From assembly GCF_029873635.1 (NCBI RefSeq), contig NC_080426.1, forward strand, positions 58,622,673-58,686,672: a stretch of DNA of 64,000 nt. The letters are read 5' to 3'. Below the pieces are notes generated by a model. That model worked only from the letters and a program-made list of their open reading frames with translations. It made no database searches and was not told the origin of the DNA. This stretch comes from Malania oleifera. Its lineage: Eukaryota > Streptophyta > Magnoliopsida > Santalales > Ximeniaceae. Shown piece after piece: positions 47,380 to 59,445 of this stretch. Each line of letters opens with the position of its first letter. Position 1 is the first letter of the stretch. Position numbers and translations under genes: made by a program.

Positions 47380-48792
47380 TGCTTTCTATCGGCCCTCGGT
47401 TTACGACATTATAGTAAAGTTGGAGTGATCAAAGGAGACCGGACAACGGCTCGGAATTGCTACGTAATGGCGTTGAAAGGTAAGACTGATTCACGAGAGA
47501 CCTTAACCATCAAAGATATGGAGGTAAAGGGATAATATATGTAGATTAGCACCTTAGACAAAGAACTTATGAGCATCCCAATAAATGATGATTAGGAGAG
47601 GTGCGTCCAGATTGGAAGCCGCTTATCAAAGGTCTTAAAAGCAGAGCTAAGTCAATTACTAAACAAGTATACAAACGTCTTTTCCTGGTCGGCTGATGAT
47701 ATGCCAGGGATTGGCCCTGCAATCATGGAGCACAGATTACAGGTGGACCCAAACCATAGGCCTGTGAAATAGAAGAAGAGGAGCTTCGCCTTGGAGCGGG
47801 TCAAGGTAATAGACAAAGAGGTAACAAAACTAAAAAAATCTAATTTTGTTAGGGAATCCAGAGTGACTCGGCATTGTGGTCTTAGTGAAGAAGCCAAACG
47901 AAAAGTGGCGGACCTGCATCGACTTCATAGATTTGAACAAGTCGTGCCTGAATGATAGCTTCCCCCTTCCTAAGATCAGCTAACTGGTACACTCTACGTC
48001 TGGACATGAGCTCTTAAGCTTCATGGATGCATATTCTAGATATAACCAGATTCGTATGCATCCTGAAGACGAGGAAAAGACGTCCTTCATCACAGAAAGA
48101 GGGCTCTACTGCTACAGAGTGATGTCATTCTGATTTAAGAATGTAGGCACAACGTACTAGAGGTTGGTGAATAGAATATTTAAAGATTTACTGGGGAAAA
48201 CCATGGAGGCATACGTGGATGACATGCTTGTGAAGAGCTTAAAGGCGGAAGAACATTGCAAGGATTTAAAAGGCGCATTTGAGCTGCTGCACAGGTAGAA
48301 AATAAGGTTAAATCCTGCTAGGTGCATGTTTGGTGTATCTGTAGGAAAATTCCTAGAGTTCATGGTGACACACAGGGGATTAGAAGTCAACCTTGACAAA
48401 ATACGGGCGCTGCTGAAGATGAAAACCCCCCCGAATGAAAAAGGAGGTCCAAGTCTCGACAGGAAGGATTGCTTCACTAGTATATTTATCTCTTGTTTGG
48501 GAGATAAGAGCTTACCATTCTTTAAGGTATTGCAGAAGAGGGGAGGATTTGAATAGAGATAGGAACAATGTAAGGCCTTCGAACAACTTAAGCATTACCT
48601 TGGTTCCCTACCATTGTTGACAAAGGCGAAAACAGGAGAGGACATGTACTTGTACGTGACCTCTACTCCACATGCGGTCAGTGCAATCCTAGTTAGAGAA
48701 GAGGGAAGGCAATACAAGCCCATCTATTACACGAGCAAAGTGTTAAGTGGGGCAGAAATCAGCTACGCAATAGTGGAAAAGGTAGTCTTTTC
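47380..48792 (+). mobile_element. Tat-like Ty3/Gypsy pol fragment (reverse transcriptase to RNase H)
   Basis: Plus-strand frames show reverse transcriptase (WRTCIDF.DLNKSC, FMDAYSRYNQIRMHP, and the catalytic EAYVDDMLVKS) and the start of RNase H (YLYVTSTPHAVSAILVREEG, YYTSKVLSGAEISYA). The EAYVDDM.VKS style is typical of the Athila/Tat branch. It is cut at 48793 by the large non-coding LTR element. It is broken, with several interruptions. Gag, protease and integrase are not seen. Confidence 0.82.
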
Positions 48793-49197
48793 TGTTAATT
48801 TTTGAGTCTGATCCCTGTTTTGATACCGATAAAGCACATGTTTCTTATGTGTGTATTTAGCATGTGAACAGATCCATTTATTTAACACACATATAAGGAA
48901 ACAACGATGGAAGCTTATAGGATTTAAAGACTATACGATCAAGCGCATTCCATGAAGTCAGAAGAGCAAAAAGATGAAGAAGACGTTTATCTATTGTAAT
49001 TGCATTTAATTTCTATATATTTGGTCTATAATAATGCATGCATCTGCATGGTGTGTTTGAATGCTCAAAACGACCGTACATAGACCCTAGGGACCAGCAC
49101 ATCTCACCAAAAATCTTTTTCTAAATAGACTAAAATCATACAAAGTTTTTGGAATAACTTTAGGGTTAAAATCAAGGCCAAACGAAGTTTACAAAAA

Positions 49198-49692
49198 CTT
49201 CGGTCGACTGACACCAGATTTTTTGGGTGTCCTCAAATGACCTAGACTGACCTTAGGAGTCCCCATACTACACAAAAATATGCCCTATCTTCTTAAATTT
49301 AATCATCATATGAATAGGGTTTATATACAAAGGGATTGAGACCGAAATGCACTAAATGTGTACATCCGGTCGACCAAACTTGTTAGCGCAAAAGTTCCCG
49401 GTCGACCGAACTCACTTAGTTCAAATGCACCCGGTCGACCGAACCTCCTAGGAGTCAACTTTTTTACCATCTAGTCAACCAAACCCAAAATGTACTCCAA
49501 TGCTCTAATCGACCGAGGCTCCTCGGGAGATGTCCCAACGCCATGGTCAACCAAACTATCCAATTCAAATCTTCCCGGTCGACCGAATCTTGCAAAACTA
49601 AAAAATCACCTTCAAACTTATATGTCCGGTCAACCGAACAGGCAGTTCATTTTTGGCTCGGTCGACCGAACCCCAAGTACTTGGATCGACCG
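49198..49692. repeat. Palindrome cluster D (CCGGTCGACCGAAC type)
   Basis: About eleven copies of CCCGGTCGACCGAACC or variants in about 0.5 kb (for example near 49200, 49368, 49400, 49431, 49507, 49575, 49627, 49659 and 49683), at 25-60 bp spacing. Variants carry GTCAAC or ATCGAC cores. A TATA box follows about 125 bp downstream. Confidence 0.85.
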
Positions 49693-49819
49693 AACTTGTC
49701 CTGGACAACTAGTGCTCTCGGGTTGGAATATTTTTTAAGTGCTAAAATGTCATTAAAATTTAATTAAACTTTTCCAAAATACCGAGTATGTCCCTTAACT
49801 GTCAGATTTGTTGAAAATT

Positions 49820-49829
49820 TATAAATACC
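49820..49829 (+). promoter_or_regulatory. LTR TATA box downstream of cluster D
   Basis: TATAAATACC in the middle of the 5' LTR, a classic plant core promoter sequence; it likely marks the U3/R border region. Confidence 0.6.
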
Positions 49830-50989
49830 CCCTTCATAACTCAGATTAACAACTTTGATTAACCCAAATCTTCTCTCTAATTTATTGTTACTCAAAGTTC
49901 CCCTAAAAAGGTTTTTGTTGTTTAAATTTTGTTGTTTAAATCATTCTTTTGGGGCAAAATATTTTAAACAAATCTCTTTAACTCTCTTTCACTTATTTTA
50001 TCTCAAAATTATTTTTAAAGAGAGTATTTTATTTTGGGCATATTATTTGTTTTTACATGCGTATACTCTCACTTGTTATTTACTTTTTGAAAATCAATCT
50101 TTGAGAGTATTGATTGCATTTCTCCCGGTTATTTCTTTAATAAATATTCTTGGGAGAAAAATTACTTATTGCACAAATTCTTTTTAGCTTAAAATTCCTA
50201 ATTTCTCCAAATATTATTTATTTGCAAAAATATTTATAGGTCAACAATAATACTCATTTTTCATATACATTTCATTTGTGCAAATTTTATTTAGATAAGC
50301 ACTTGTTACTCTACTGAGCTCAAATCATATCATAAGAGAGTGTATACATCTTAGAGTTTTAATGTGTACATTTCTGCTTGTATTTTTCGGAAGCATTTTC
50401 ATGTACAAAAATTGTTTTAATGTAACGGTTGGTTCAGCCCGTGAATTGAACTGGGGAGTCTCAGCTCCATAAATGAGACCGGTTCGGTTTAGCCCGGAAT
50501 TGAACTGGGGAGTCTTAGCCCCGTATATGAGACTAGTTCGGCTCAGCCTAATAATTGAGTTAGGGTTTTCCTCGCCCCATAAGGAGAGGATGTAAAAGGC
50601 TTTTGCTTCACCCGGTTAAGTGAGCAGGTATAGTGGAATCCTTGAAGGGTATGCCCAAGGCGGGGATGTAGGCTGGTTTGGCTGAACCTCGATAACAAAT
50701 CTAGTGTCGCTTTCTCTATCTTATTTAAATTCCTACACTTTAATTTCAGCATGTGTATGAATGCTTATTTAATGTCAAAATTATTCTTATGCACACATTT
50801 GATTTAAATTAGATACTGCACACGTGTATGTTTGCTTTTATCGTTAAACTCGCTTTACATACACGTATATAAGTTGAATGAGATATGAACTATGGTGAAT
50901 CGGCGAAACGTTTTAAATTAGTCGAAAAGTTTTAAATATTCAATTCACCCCCCCCCCCCATCTCTTGGGATCACACCAATTCCAACAAT

Positions 50990-51001
50990 TGGTATCAGAG
51001 C
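50990..51001 (+). promoter_or_regulatory. Primer-binding site of the LARD-like element
   Basis: TGGTATCAGAGC, complementary to the 3' end of initiator methionine tRNA, lies two bases after the LTR end. Confidence 0.85.
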
Positions 51002-54000
51002 CTGGTTGCAATAAGCTTAACCGCTATTTGTATAAAAATTCCAACAACTCATTTTTTTGGTGTATACTTGTTTTGAGGATTATTCCTTTGCAAATCCTCC
51101 ATGGTTTTATTGCATAGATTTTACTGTGTTAAATTCGAAAATGCTTTTGTAAAATCAAATGATTGGAGGATTTGGAAAGTGTTTGTCATGCTTATCATAT
51201 CCCATTGAAAATGTTTTCAAATTGCAAATTTCCAAAAATTTGGAAATGAATTGAATTTGCATGACATGTGTTTTAATGCATATCATCTGTGTGTCATGCA
51301 TACTTTTTTCTGTGCCTTAGTCACTAATGCTTTTGTAAGTTTATTCTCTTGAGTGCTAAGGTCCTTTGGGAAACATAAGAGGTATAAGAAACTGAAAGAA
51401 AGATGAACACCACTCCGAGCTTAAATGTCTAAGAAAGAGTAAGTGAAAAGGTATATATTTTTCTCCTTCTACTTTATTTGATGATTGATTCACATGTTGT
51501 TTGTTTTATGCTTATTTTTACTATGTGAATCTTGTGATGATTGCATACCATCTTATGAGGTGTACTTTCAAAGAACTCTTTTTATACTCATAAGATTTTA
51601 GGATAAAATATTTAAGAGGTTATAATGTTTTGAACGCTTAAATAGTGTTCTGTGCTTAAATTCTAAATTTTAATATACATTATCATCATACTACAAACCT
51701 TAGGAAGATAAAGCCAATAGGAGAATTTTAGTGAAATATCCAATCCATTTGGCCTTAGGTATATACATCATTATCATTGGATGTTACTTGATAATATTGG
51801 CTATAGCATGCTTATATAGAACTATCAATTCTTTATTCAAATGTCATAAGCATGTTTAAATAAAATCTCATTCAAATGGACAAATTGATTTTAAAATGTG
51901 ATTGTATTCGTAATGCTATATATATCTGCTATAATTTCAAAAATCTTAAATATAACATGTTTTGTCCTTCACACAGATTGAGGTTTAGGGAATCTATCAT
52001 AGTATTATATATCATGCTACCCTAAACTCATCATAGAGCTTAAACACTTAATCATATTCAAACACATTCATAAGCTCATTTTCCCATTTGAAAATATCAA
52101 TTATGCTAGATACTTAATTGAATATAAAACCTTTTAGCTGCATAACTGAGGGGGAGCAGAAAATTTAAAAATCCATCCAATAAACATCTTAAATTAGTGC
52201 TTATACTATTTGGATGACTTTTGTTGAGCTAAATGCAAATATCCATTTGTGCTAAATGAATACACTCTATGATGGCCGGATATTGTTTAAATTTGTTCTG
52301 ATGTGAGCTGAATGCCTTTGTCCATTCTTATTTAAATGACTATAGTTTCTCATGAATGAATTATTTGTTTTAAATAAATGCTTATATTCATCTTTTGATT
52401 TAAGTTCAATTATATTTGATGGATAACTTATTTGTATTGAATGTTACTATCCTTCGATTGCCTAATGATTATATCTTCGTATGGATAGTTTATATTTTAT
52501 TTGACATATTGATTAAACTACCTGAATGCATGCTTAGTTTAGAATGTCTCCTACATAGCGGATGCAGTTGATGATAATTGCATACTGGTAGTGGAAATAG
52601 GTTCTTGCATGCTTAAACTGGTTTATTATTTGTTAATTGCGTGAATCTATCAGGTTTTAGGTACATGGAAAAATTGGAAATGTTCAATTTACAGACGAAA
52701 TGCAGCCAAAATTTTGGTAGAATTTTTCCCAAAAATGAAACCATGTATTAGGATAGATAATTTAATGCATGCTAAAATATTTTTGAAATGATGAGTAAAT
52801 CATAAAAGAATTTTATTTTCCATCCTTAGTTATAGGTGCATGATGAACTGCCCGTTGGTGCATGTTGAATTTTTAAATGATATATGCTAAACCGAAAAAC
52901 ATGCACAATATTCATACTTGTTTCCTAGGATGCTAGATAACCAAATAGGTTGTACATATATAAATCTAAACCGCTATATAAATTGAAGACATGTACACAT
53001 TATGTTGTCCTATGAGAGATTAGTTCATGGACACCATTTGGTCCAATTCTTGGGTTATGCACTTTCATTCTGAACCCAAATGGTAAAGCATCATCCTTGT
53101 AATCAATCGTCACATGTTTTGATGATGGTCCATAAACTATGAAAAATTGCATGACTTAGGGGCAATTTTTCATTTCACACACACTCATTGTGAATTTTGA
53201 GTTGTGTCATTCTTTTAATCCCCTATTGCATTACCTTTGAGTATAGTCTTGATTGACTATCGTGTTGTTAAAATAAAATGTAATATGTCATGTTAGTATG
53301 TGCTAAATGCTTATATTTGCTGCATGCTGAAATCTTTTGAAATCATGAATTTTTGAGGAATGCTCTTAAATGACTATCATCCTGAACTTAATGCAAGTAT
53401 GTATGCATGCAAATATACAGGGGGAGTTTAAGTCCCACTTTTAAGAAAAATGAACTTAATACCTTTAATCTCTTGCATACTAAGTAATATTTAGAAGGAT
53501 GAACATGTGTTGAGTGTGCTTAAATGAAATCCATCCTTGAATGTCAATGCACTTTTGTATGCTTGAAACTATACCGAGGAGGTTAAGCCTCATCCTTGAA
53601 AAAGGATAAGAATCACCTGACCCATGGACTCGCATTATTTCTATTATTTCTACTTTTTGAGTCCGAAACTTTTCTCAATACCTTGAACATCATATCCTGT
53701 CTTGATAGAATATCCTTGATATGGATTGTTCCGGGTACATATGAACACCATGCTTGACTTACTGTTTGACTTTAGCGCATGTGTGTTTAGGGACATTTTA
53801 CTGTTGAAATTTATTCGTCCAACACTTATCCAGTAAAATCTGAAATTAATACTTATATTTTTTGGACTTTTAATGAATTTTCACAAATTATATTAGTATA
53901 AGTAGTTAAAAGAATCTAAGCACGTATTCAAATTGATAAGGGGAGCACCTAGAAATTATTTTTCTCTCTTGTTGTGCTCACAACATTTCTAGCTTAGATT

Positions 54001-54293
54001 TGGTTTTTGAAGTCATTGTCGTTTGTGCTTAATTGTAATGTCTTCATTGAATTTAGTAAACGAAAATATTTTGCTTGCCACAATGTTTTAGGTTTTGCCA
54101 TATGATCCTCATTCTTAAATTTATTTAATATCCTTGGATCTATATGGTTGCATTTTTCTGGCCATACTATGGATTCCACTTAAATGACAAACCAGGAAAA
54201 TAATCTTTGATTGAGTTTTAAATTAAAGTTTCTTTTTCAGCAAGTATAAGCCCCCAGTATTTATTGAAAATTTTAAGGGGATATATTTTATAC

Positions 54294-54330
<37 letters not shown>

Positions 54331-55064
54331 AATTTTCAAAAGCAAGAATTGAAATTATATAAAATACATCTTGGTTCTTACTTGTGTGCTTAAATGCTTT
54401 CATGACTTAATCTTGTGTCATGAAATTTTATTTTTAAAAGGGTGCTACATAACTAGTTCATTGACTTACATGAAATGCATGTGAACCAGTAAGATCATAT
54501 TTGTGCGCAAACCTTATTTTTGGTATCATATGTCGTGTGTCTTTAATTCAAATCTTCTACGGGTCTTATGATATGTTTCAATTGCAGTGGTTTGTGTATA
54601 TTTCTGGTCTAGCCATGTTTTACATGTCATTTTAATCTTTTATATGACCAGTTAAACTGTTGTGTGTGCCTTATTGCTACAATATTTTTTTAAAACAGTT
54701 ATAAATTTTTTATGTCCAACTGCTATATCACATAAGGGGAGAGTTTGTCAAAAATGGGGAGTTCTCTTTGCTAAATTTGTTTTAAATGATCAATCCTTTC
54801 TACTTCCTTTTGCTGATGACAAAAGGGGGAGAATATTTTTGAGCAAAATGTTTATGACCATAGGGGTAAATATCTTAAGGGGCAAAAACATAGGGAAAAT
54901 TGTCTGAGCATGTGCTTTAATGCCAAAATTAAATGTATAATCATTTGTATTGTCTTCTGTCTTAATATGCTTGAACTTTACTGTGTATATTTTCAATTAT
55001 GCATATTCTTGAGGGGAGCCTTTTCAGGCTATACCCATTTTGCTCTGGTGAGTTTGTCATCATA
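51002..55064 (+). other. Non-coding interior of the LARD-like element
   Basis: 4.1 kb of AT-rich sequence without a retroviral protein domain. Purine tracts of the GGGGAG type recur (near 52150, 53420, 53940, 54737, 54824 and 55069); only the last abuts an LTR. An (AT)n run lies at 54303-54332. Confidence 0.6.
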
Positions 55065-55078
55065 AAAAAGGGGGAGAT

Positions 55079-55323
55079 TGTTGAATTTTTGAGTCTGATC
55101 CCTATTTTGATGCTGACAAAGCACATGTTTCTTATGTATGTATTTAGCATGTGAACATGTCCATTTATTTAACACACACATAACAAAACAGTGATGGAAG
55201 CTTGTAGGACTTAAAGATTATACGATTAAGCGCATTCCATGAAGTCAGAAGAGCAAAAAGATGAAGAAGACATTTATCTAGTTGTAATTGCATTTAATTT
55301 CTATATCTTTGGTCTGTAATAAT
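55079..55323 (+). repeat. Truncated 3' LTR of the LARD-like element
   Basis: Aligns with 48793-49033 (shared GCACATGTTTCTTATGT, AAGCGCATTCCATGAAGTCA). It ends where the next LTR begins at 55324. Confidence 0.85.
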
Positions 55324-56273
55324 TGTTGACCCTATGGGTCATGCCTTGTTTTGATTATGACAAATATTTTGGTATTTAATGTCTATCTAGTTTGTGTGCA
55401 GGTTTATATTAGTAAACCAATTGATGGTACATGAAGACTTGAAGACTAAAGACCTTAAAGACTTATTGTAATTTATATTTTGTGTAATTTGGGTCTGTAA
55501 TAGTAACTAGGTGTATCGATCTGTAATAATCTGTGTATGTCATGCATGTAGGTATTTGTAAGCTCTCAAAATGACCGTAGATTGACCATAGGGATTGAAT
55601 GACTTTAGGGTACCCTTCGGTCGACCGACGCCAGGTTTTTGGGCGTACTTGAAAAGACCCTAGGTTCCTACACATTATGCACAAAGTCCCCATAATCACT
55701 TACATTATTAAGGGAAAGAATTGAAACAAAATTGGACAAAATATGGTAAGTATGTGAGAGGTCGAGCAACCAAACCTCAGGAGTTCAAAACTCCTCGGCC
55801 ACCCAAATTGTAAGAAAGTCAACAGTTTGACCAGGCTTCGGGCGACCGAACCTAAAATGACCTTATTGTCTTAGGGCGCCCAAACCCTTAAAAGGTTACT
55901 TTTCACCAACTCGGGCTACCGAACCTTCATATTCAAATCAAACCTCGGGCGACCAAATTGGTCATTTCGGTTAACCGAACTTAGCACCAGGCACTCGAAC
56001 CTACGAACGAATGTTTCTGACTTTTATTTGGGCTACCGAACCATCACTCGGGCTACCAAACTGTTCTTAAATGATTTTTTAAATTAGTCTGTTCATGCAA
56101 CTAAACCATAATTCAGCCACCCGAACCTCACTGGGTTAAAATTATTTTAACCGAGGTAAATATGGGTTAATAAGGGTTAATTGTGTTTAAACAATTTGAA
56201 ACTTTTCTAAGAATATCCAATAGGTCCCAAACGGTTATATTTTTTACCTAACCTATAAATATGGGTTCATTTG
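55324..56273 (+). mobile_element. Copia-type LTR, cut by the Tekay-like element
   Basis: Begins TGTTGACCCTATGGGTCATG, like the LTRs at 1-662 (inverted) and 1760-3904. It carries palindrome cluster E and a TATA box TATAAATATGGG at 56254-56265. It is interrupted 20 bp past the TATA box by the minus-strand Gypsy element at 56274. The remainder lies beyond the right window edge, if it exists. Confidence 0.75.
55614..56130. repeat. Palindrome-derived cluster E (CGGGCGACCGAACC type)
   Basis: About thirteen copies of TCGGGCGACCGAACC or variants (CGGTCGACCGAC, GGGCTACCGAACC, CGGTTAACCGAAC) at 20-60 bp spacing. The skeleton is shared with cluster D but the core has drifted away from a perfect palindrome. 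TATAAATATGGG follows about 125 bp downstream. Confidence 0.75.
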
Positions 56274-57800
56274 TGTCACACCTCGAACTTGAAAATGGGA
56301 CCCAGGGGTGAAAATGTAATCTAACATGTCCTTGTATCATACAAATCATCCAAAGATACAGTACAAAGGATGAGGGTCCGACCTCATGGGGTTCCTAGGT
56401 ATCCTAAACACATCCAAACACAACTATATACGCAGCGAAAAAAGTCATTCTATATATATATATATAGTACCATACTAGAGTTTATACAAGAGCAGACAAA
56501 AGGCTCAATTAGAACGTACAAAGGGGTGCCAAAATACATCTCAAAATGGCAACCTACCAAAATACAGTCCTAGCCCTTACCCAAGTGCTAACTGCAGTAC
56601 AACGGCCACTACGCTCCCTACAAAAGGACGCTAGTTCCGGTTACTCGAAGAATCTGTAAAAATGTACGTACAGTAGGGGTGAGACACCTCTCAGTAAGGA
56701 AGAACACAGGTTATATCGGTGAGTGGCATTTGAGTGTTATCACGATGCAACATACACACAGTTAAATGCAGTCCAGTACTAGTTTACATAATGCATACAC
56801 GCACACACACACATGATCAGCAATCCCGGTGTCATCACACCTATCGGCCCGAAGCCAGCCCTCGACATACGGCGTTGGCCCACAGCCAACTCGCGTAACA
56901 CGGCGCCACTAGCACATGGTCAGTCCCCGGCTGCCATGGCATTGTACCTGCACTAATTGGTAGATCCACACCCTTCGGCCTGATCTGCCGGAATAGGCTC
57001 ACGCCTTCGGATATAGAGTCAGACCTCTGCCAATCTATGGCTAGCGATTTCATATGCCATCGGATATAAAGTTGGACACTCTCAGTACTTGGAACAATTT
57101 CAAAATCGCGTTCCTACTAGCATTTCAATATATCACACACACATGCATGCCAAACAAACCACACCCATTTGGTAATCTAAAATCATGGTTTTTCAAACAT
57201 ATACAGTTTAAAACAAGTCAAGGCACGACCATCCCTATAACACAGTATAAATCAACATATACGTTCGGTTTTCAACAAAACCAGGGATGCAACCCGTCGC
57301 CCCCCTTTTTCTAAAAATTGTAATCATGAAAAACTCATAATTTTCCCCATTAGATTCCTCCAAATGAGTAGCCAAATGCACACAGGACCGTGAACCACAG
57401 TTCTACCAAGTCTAATTTCAAAAATAACTGAACATAATTCCCCTTACCTTTTCCCCGAATAGCAAATCCCGAACTCTAAGGCCCCTAAACAGCGAACCGA
57501 GTTCCAAAACCTACAAATCACAGTACAGAATGTACTCACAAGACTGCTCCCTACAAAACTACTAGATCAAAATTAAAAACTGAGCCTTACCTCGATTTTA
57601 CGCCAAAACTCGAAAATCTCCGAAACGGGATTTCGATCCGTAAAACTTGTAGAGAATCCTTTCATGATCCTCATGGTAACTTCAGATTCACGATTCCAGC
57701 AACAAACAGCGAAGAAATCTAGAGAGATAGAGAGTAGGGAGAGTTCTAGAGAGAGAGAGAGAGAGATATTTGAGTTTTCTTAGTTGAGAAGTAAAGAGAA

Positions 57801-57811
57801 TTCTATTTATG
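57801..57811 (-). promoter_or_regulatory. LTR TATA box downstream of cluster F
   Basis: Minus-strand CATAAATAGAA, immediately downstream of the palindrome cluster; the counterpart of 1750-1760. Confidence 0.55.
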
Positions 57812-57831
57812 GCCCCTTTGACTTGGGCGTC

Positions 57832-58022
57832 TTCGTCAACAAGATGGTGTCCTCAACGACGAGGCTCTATAGTCTTCTCGTCGACGAGACTGTGGATTCG
57901 TCGACGAATCCTGATATCACCGGTTTCCAAAAACTCCTCAGCTTCTCCTCATCAACGAGCCTCTGAACTTCGTTGACGAGAGATGTGTGGCCTTCGTCGA
58001 CGAATTCTGACTTCGTCGATGA
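57832..58022. repeat. Palindrome cluster F (CTCGTCGACGAG type)
   Basis: About eight copies of CTCGTCGACGAG or TTCGTCGACGAA variants in 190 bp, the same motif and LTR position as cluster B. It lies about 20 bp upstream of the TATA box in element orientation. Confidence 0.85.
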
Positions 58023-58245
58023 AGCTTGTTAAATCCCCAATTTGCCCCTCTCTTTATTTATTTAAACCTATATATCACGGTTCGGGTTCTTACAATCTCC
58101 CCTCCTTACAAAAATTTCATCCTCGAAATTTGTCATCTCTCATTCAAAAACTCATACAACTGAATACATACACGCAATTCTAGAAAGAACATTCGCGACT
58201 ACTACAACGCAGCCCCATCATACACATACACATATATATCCTCAC

Positions 58246-59427
58246 TTATGGTTGGGGAATACCGTGGTTCATATACAACCGTCTCAGGAGTTCACAATAC
58301 ACATACTCCCGACGAGCGATACGCAGAAATACCTTACCCCCCACCTCGAACTTTAAATCACGGCGGCGAACATTTGCATAACTCTTTTGCCGACTCTGAG
58401 CCGATTTAATCCTCTCTCGAATCAAACCCACCTTCTCAAATGCCTGCTGCACAAGTTTAGGTCCTAACACCTGACGTTCACCAACCTCATCCAAACACAA
58501 GGGAGATTGACACCTCCAACCATACAAAGCTTCGAATGGTGCCATCCTGATACTAGCCTGGAAGTTGTTATTGTAAGCGAACTCTACTAGTAGCATAAAT
58601 TGTATTCAGTTACCACCAAAGTCTAACACACAAGCTCGCAACATATTTTCCAAGATCTGTATCTTCCTCTCCAACTTTCCATCTGTTTGGGGGTGGAACG
58701 CTATACTGAAAGTAAGTTTCGTCCCCAGTGCCTCCCGCAAGCTTATCCGGAATCGAGAAGTAAACCTCGGATCTCGATATGACATAATGGACACCGGTAT
58801 CTCGTGCATTCTCACAATCTCATGCACATACAACTCTGCTAGCTTACTCAAAGGATAGTCGACCTTCATCGGTATAAAATAAGCAGATTTCGTCAACCTG
58901 TCCATAATTTCCCAAATAGCATTCTGCCTGTGAAGTGCTGGCAGCAATTCAGTCACAAAGTCCATGGAAATATGCTCCCATTTCCACACCGGAATAGGCA
59001 AAGGCTGCAATGGCCCTACCGGCCTCTGATGTTCAGCTTTCACCTACTGACATGCCAGACACTGCTTCATGAACTGAGCAATCTGCCTCTTCATACCAGA
59101 CTAGTAGAAGGTCTCGCGGAAGTCCCGATACACCTTTGTGCTACCAGGATGTACCGTATACAAAGAACGATGCGCTTTCTCAAGAATCATCCTTCTGATT
59201 TCGTCGTTGTTCGGAACACATATCCTGGTCCCAGATCTCAGCACACCTCCCTCAGAGATGTTAAACTCTGTAGCTAGTCCCTGTTGTGCCTTTTTCATAA
59301 TCTCAGCTAACTCTGCATCATTAGCCTGCACGACTTTTATACGTCCAACCAAAGTTGGCTGGATCACCAAACTAGCAATGAAAACCTGATGATCACCATA
59401 CACCAACTCTATACTCGAGCTCTCCAA
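58246..59427 (-). mobile_element. Integrase region of the Tekay-like element
   Basis: Segments include the zinc-binding N-terminal region (ILEKAHRSLYTVHPGSTKVY), the catalytic core (DFVTELLP, FHPQTDGKLERKIQ) and the C-terminal FEVGGKVFLRIA. Broken. Confidence 0.85.
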
Positions 59428-59445
59428 ATCTCTTTTGATGTGATA

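Larger units (their letters stand above)
48793..50987 (+). repeat. 5' LTR of the LARD-like element
   Basis: Begins TGTTAATTTTTGAGTCTGAT and ends TTGGGATCACACCAATTCC plus AACA. It contains palindrome cluster D (49198-49692), a TATA box TATAAATACC at 49820-49829, and a C-run near the 3' end (50947-50959). Confidence 0.85.
48793..55323 (+). mobile_element. Large non-coding LTR retrotransposon (LARD-like)
   Basis: 5' LTR 48793-50987 (2195 bp, TGTT...CCAACA), primer-binding site TGGTATCAGAGC at 50990-51001, a 4.1-kb interior, a purine tract AAAAAGGGGGAGATTG ending at 55078-55080, and a 3' LTR starting at 55079 that is cut after about 245 bp by another LTR. Where both LTRs can be compared they differ at about 8% of positions, so the insertion is old. 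The interior has no open frame with retroviral domains, which makes it a large non-autonomous derivative. LTR ends suggest Copia affinity. Confidence 0.82.
56274..58094 (-). repeat. 3' LTR of the Tekay-like element
   Basis: 1821 bp, TGTAAGAACCCGAACC to GAGGTGTGACA on the minus strand. It contains palindrome cluster F (57832-58022), a TATA box (57801-57811) and a CT-rich run near 57748-57768. Confidence 0.88.

Noticed and set aside
49490-49767. Overlapping open frames rich in GRPN and DRT in the LARD LTR
   Set aside because: They are translations of palindrome cluster D, not genes.
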